Source of the DNA: an uncultured Ignavibacteriales bacterium
GTDB lineage: Bacteria; Bacteroidota; Ignavibacteria; Ignavibacteriales; Ignavibacteriaceae
Length of the DNA: 7,089 nucleotides
Assembly (NCBI GenBank): GCA_913053915.1
Contig: CAJXGP010000101.1
Location: 1-7,089 of the forward strand
Direction: 5' to 3'
This document shows positions 5,909 through 7,089 of this stretch, in pieces. A program made the translations under genes and the position numbers. The stretch's first letter is position 1. Every line of letters begins with the position of its first letter. The notes under the pieces were generated by a model. It had not been told where the DNA came from. It searched no databases and saw only the letters and a list, made by a program, of their open reading frames with translations.

Positions 5909-7089
5909 ATGAAAAATATTATATTAATTATACTTTTATTGTTTGTTTCAGTTACTCAAGCAATACCTCAACGTTACTCTCATATTTATAAAAAAATAAA
6001 TGAACTGAAAAAATCAAAAGTATTAAAACACGGTCAGTGGAGTGTTTATGCTGAATATGTAAAAAGCGGAAAGATAATTATATCGTTAAATAGTGAGGAA
6101 AGCCTTGCACCTGCTTCCGGATTAAAGGCATTTACAACTGCAATTGCATTAAATACACTCGGTAAAAATTATCGATATATAACAAGATTGTATTATGATG
6201 GAACTATAAATGCAAAAGGTATTCTTGAAGGTAATATTTATATATCGGGTGGAGGTGATCCCACATTGGGATCAAATATGGTAAAAGGATCACTGCCGCT
6301 GGATAGTTTGATGCTTACATGGGTAAATGCGATTAAAAGAAAAGGTATAAAAAAAATCTATGGTGGCGTTTATGCAAGCCCATTCTTCTTTGACGGAAAA
6401 CGGGTCCCGGACTATTGGAATTGGGAAGATATTGGAAATTATTATGGAGCAGGGACTAGTTCTCTTAGTATTAATAACAATATGTATAAACTCTATTTTA
6501 AACCTTCACGGAATATAGGTGGAAAAGCGATTGTATTAAGAACTGAACCGGTAATACCGGGATTAAGGTTTATAAATAATATGAAAACGGGTAAACCGGG
6601 TTCCGGCGATAACGGGTACATCTATTGTGCTCCCAACCAGTTTAATGCATCGCTTTGGGGTAGTATTCCTGCAGGTAAAAGTGAATTTTACATTAAAGGC
6701 TCAATTCCCGGCCCGCCGCTCTTTACTGCGCAATATCTAACTTCAAAATTAAATGAAGCTAATATTATAGTTGATTCAACTGCCGGAAAACTTAAACGGC
6801 CGATTACTTTTGATAAATCTAAAATTATTATAACTACGTACTCCCCATCTTTGGAAAATATCATTTATACAACAAATAAAAGAAGCGTGAATCTTTACGC
6901 CGAAACACTTTTGAAAACAATTGCTCTAAAAATGACGGGGAAAGGAACTACAAAAAACGGAACAATGTTTATAAAAAATTATCTCGACTCAGTCGGGGTA
7001 ACAACTGCCGGTTTTAAAATTTATGACGGTTCCGGGCTTTCCAGAGTAGATGAAATAACTACTAAAGCTATGACACAGCTACTTATCTT
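5909..7089 (+). CDS. dacB: D-alanyl-D-alanine carboxypeptidase/endopeptidase, PBP4 family (3' end outside window)
   Basis: The frame is open to the window end (393 codons plus two bases), so the C-terminus is missing. Residues 1-18 form a signal peptide (hydrophobic IILIILLLFVSVTQA), placing the enzyme in the periplasm, where peptidase family S13 proteins trim or cleave peptidoglycan cross-links. The nucleophile motif is PASGLK (68-73) with Ser70 and Lys73 as SXXK, in place of the more common PAST-K wording. Family motifs ISGGGDPTL (112-120), the SXN box Ser326-Val-Asn328 followed by LYAETLLK, and DGSGLSR (373-379) are all present. The third active-site motif (KTG) is expected beyond the window edge; relatives are about 450-490 residues long. 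The ATG is the first start after an in-frame TGA at 5885; no Shine-Dalgarno is evident. A hairpin with a T tract ends 34 bases upstream and may control readthrough into this gene. Confidence 0.93.
   Translation, partial: MKNIILIILLLFVSVTQAIPQRYSHIYKKINELKKSKVLKHGQWSVYAEYVKSGKIIISLNSEESLAPASGLKAFTTAIALNTLGKNYRYITRLYYDGTINAKGILEGNIYISGGGDPTLGSNMVKGSLPLDSLMLTWVNAIKRKGIKKIYGGVYASPFFFDGKRVPDYWNWEDIGNYYGAGTSSLSINNNMYKLYFKPSRNIGGKAIVLRTEPVIPGLRFINNMKTGKPGSGDNGYIYCAPNQFNASLWGSIPAGKSEFYIKGSIPGPPLFTAQYLTSKLNEANIIVDSTAGKLKRPITFDKSKIIITTYSPSLENIIYTTNKRSVNLYAETLLKTIALKMTGKGTTKNGTMFIKNYLDSVGVTTAGFKIYDGSGLSRVDEITTKAMTQLLI

Overview
The window is strongly AT-rich. It reads like a member of the Ignavibacteria or a related Bacteroidota/Chlorobiota lineage. 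This placement is inferred from the style of the stand-alone methylmalonyl-CoA mutase large subunit, the hybrid kinase, the scarcity of Shine-Dalgarno sequences and the base composition; no marker gene proves it. All recognisable genes lie on the + strand.

Layout. (1) Positions 1-657 hold the C-terminal part of a sensor histidine kinase that enters from the left. Two bases later, 660-2162 encodes a complete PAS-HisKA-HATPase-receiver hybrid kinase. The two look like one signalling operon. (2) About 600 bases without a gene follow (2163-2760). (3) Positions 2761-4456 encode a methylmalonyl-CoA mutase large (substrate-binding) subunit split by a frameshift near 4050. Positions 4502-4618 hold a methylmalonyl-CoA epimerase whose first ~29 and last ~9 codons are joined in frame, with about 95-100 central codons missing. 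(4) After a short gap comes a possible 18-codon leader ORF with a good ribosome binding site (4831-4887). It stops two bases before a six-helix PAP2_C/sphingomyelin-synthase-like membrane enzyme (4890-5546). (5) A second gene-free stretch (5547-5908) ends in a hairpin followed by a T tract. It leads to the 5' part of a PBP4/DacB-type D-alanyl-D-alanine carboxypeptidase (5909 to the window end), which has a signal peptide, SXXK and SXN motifs.

The most coherent signal is that two consecutive genes of one pathway, epimerase and mutase (methylmalonyl-CoA to succinyl-CoA), are both broken here by different kinds of lesion. If the sequence is correct, the local methylmalonyl-CoA pathway has been lost or is decaying in this strain. 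I found no clear undescribed defence or mobile system; the remaining genes belong to known families.
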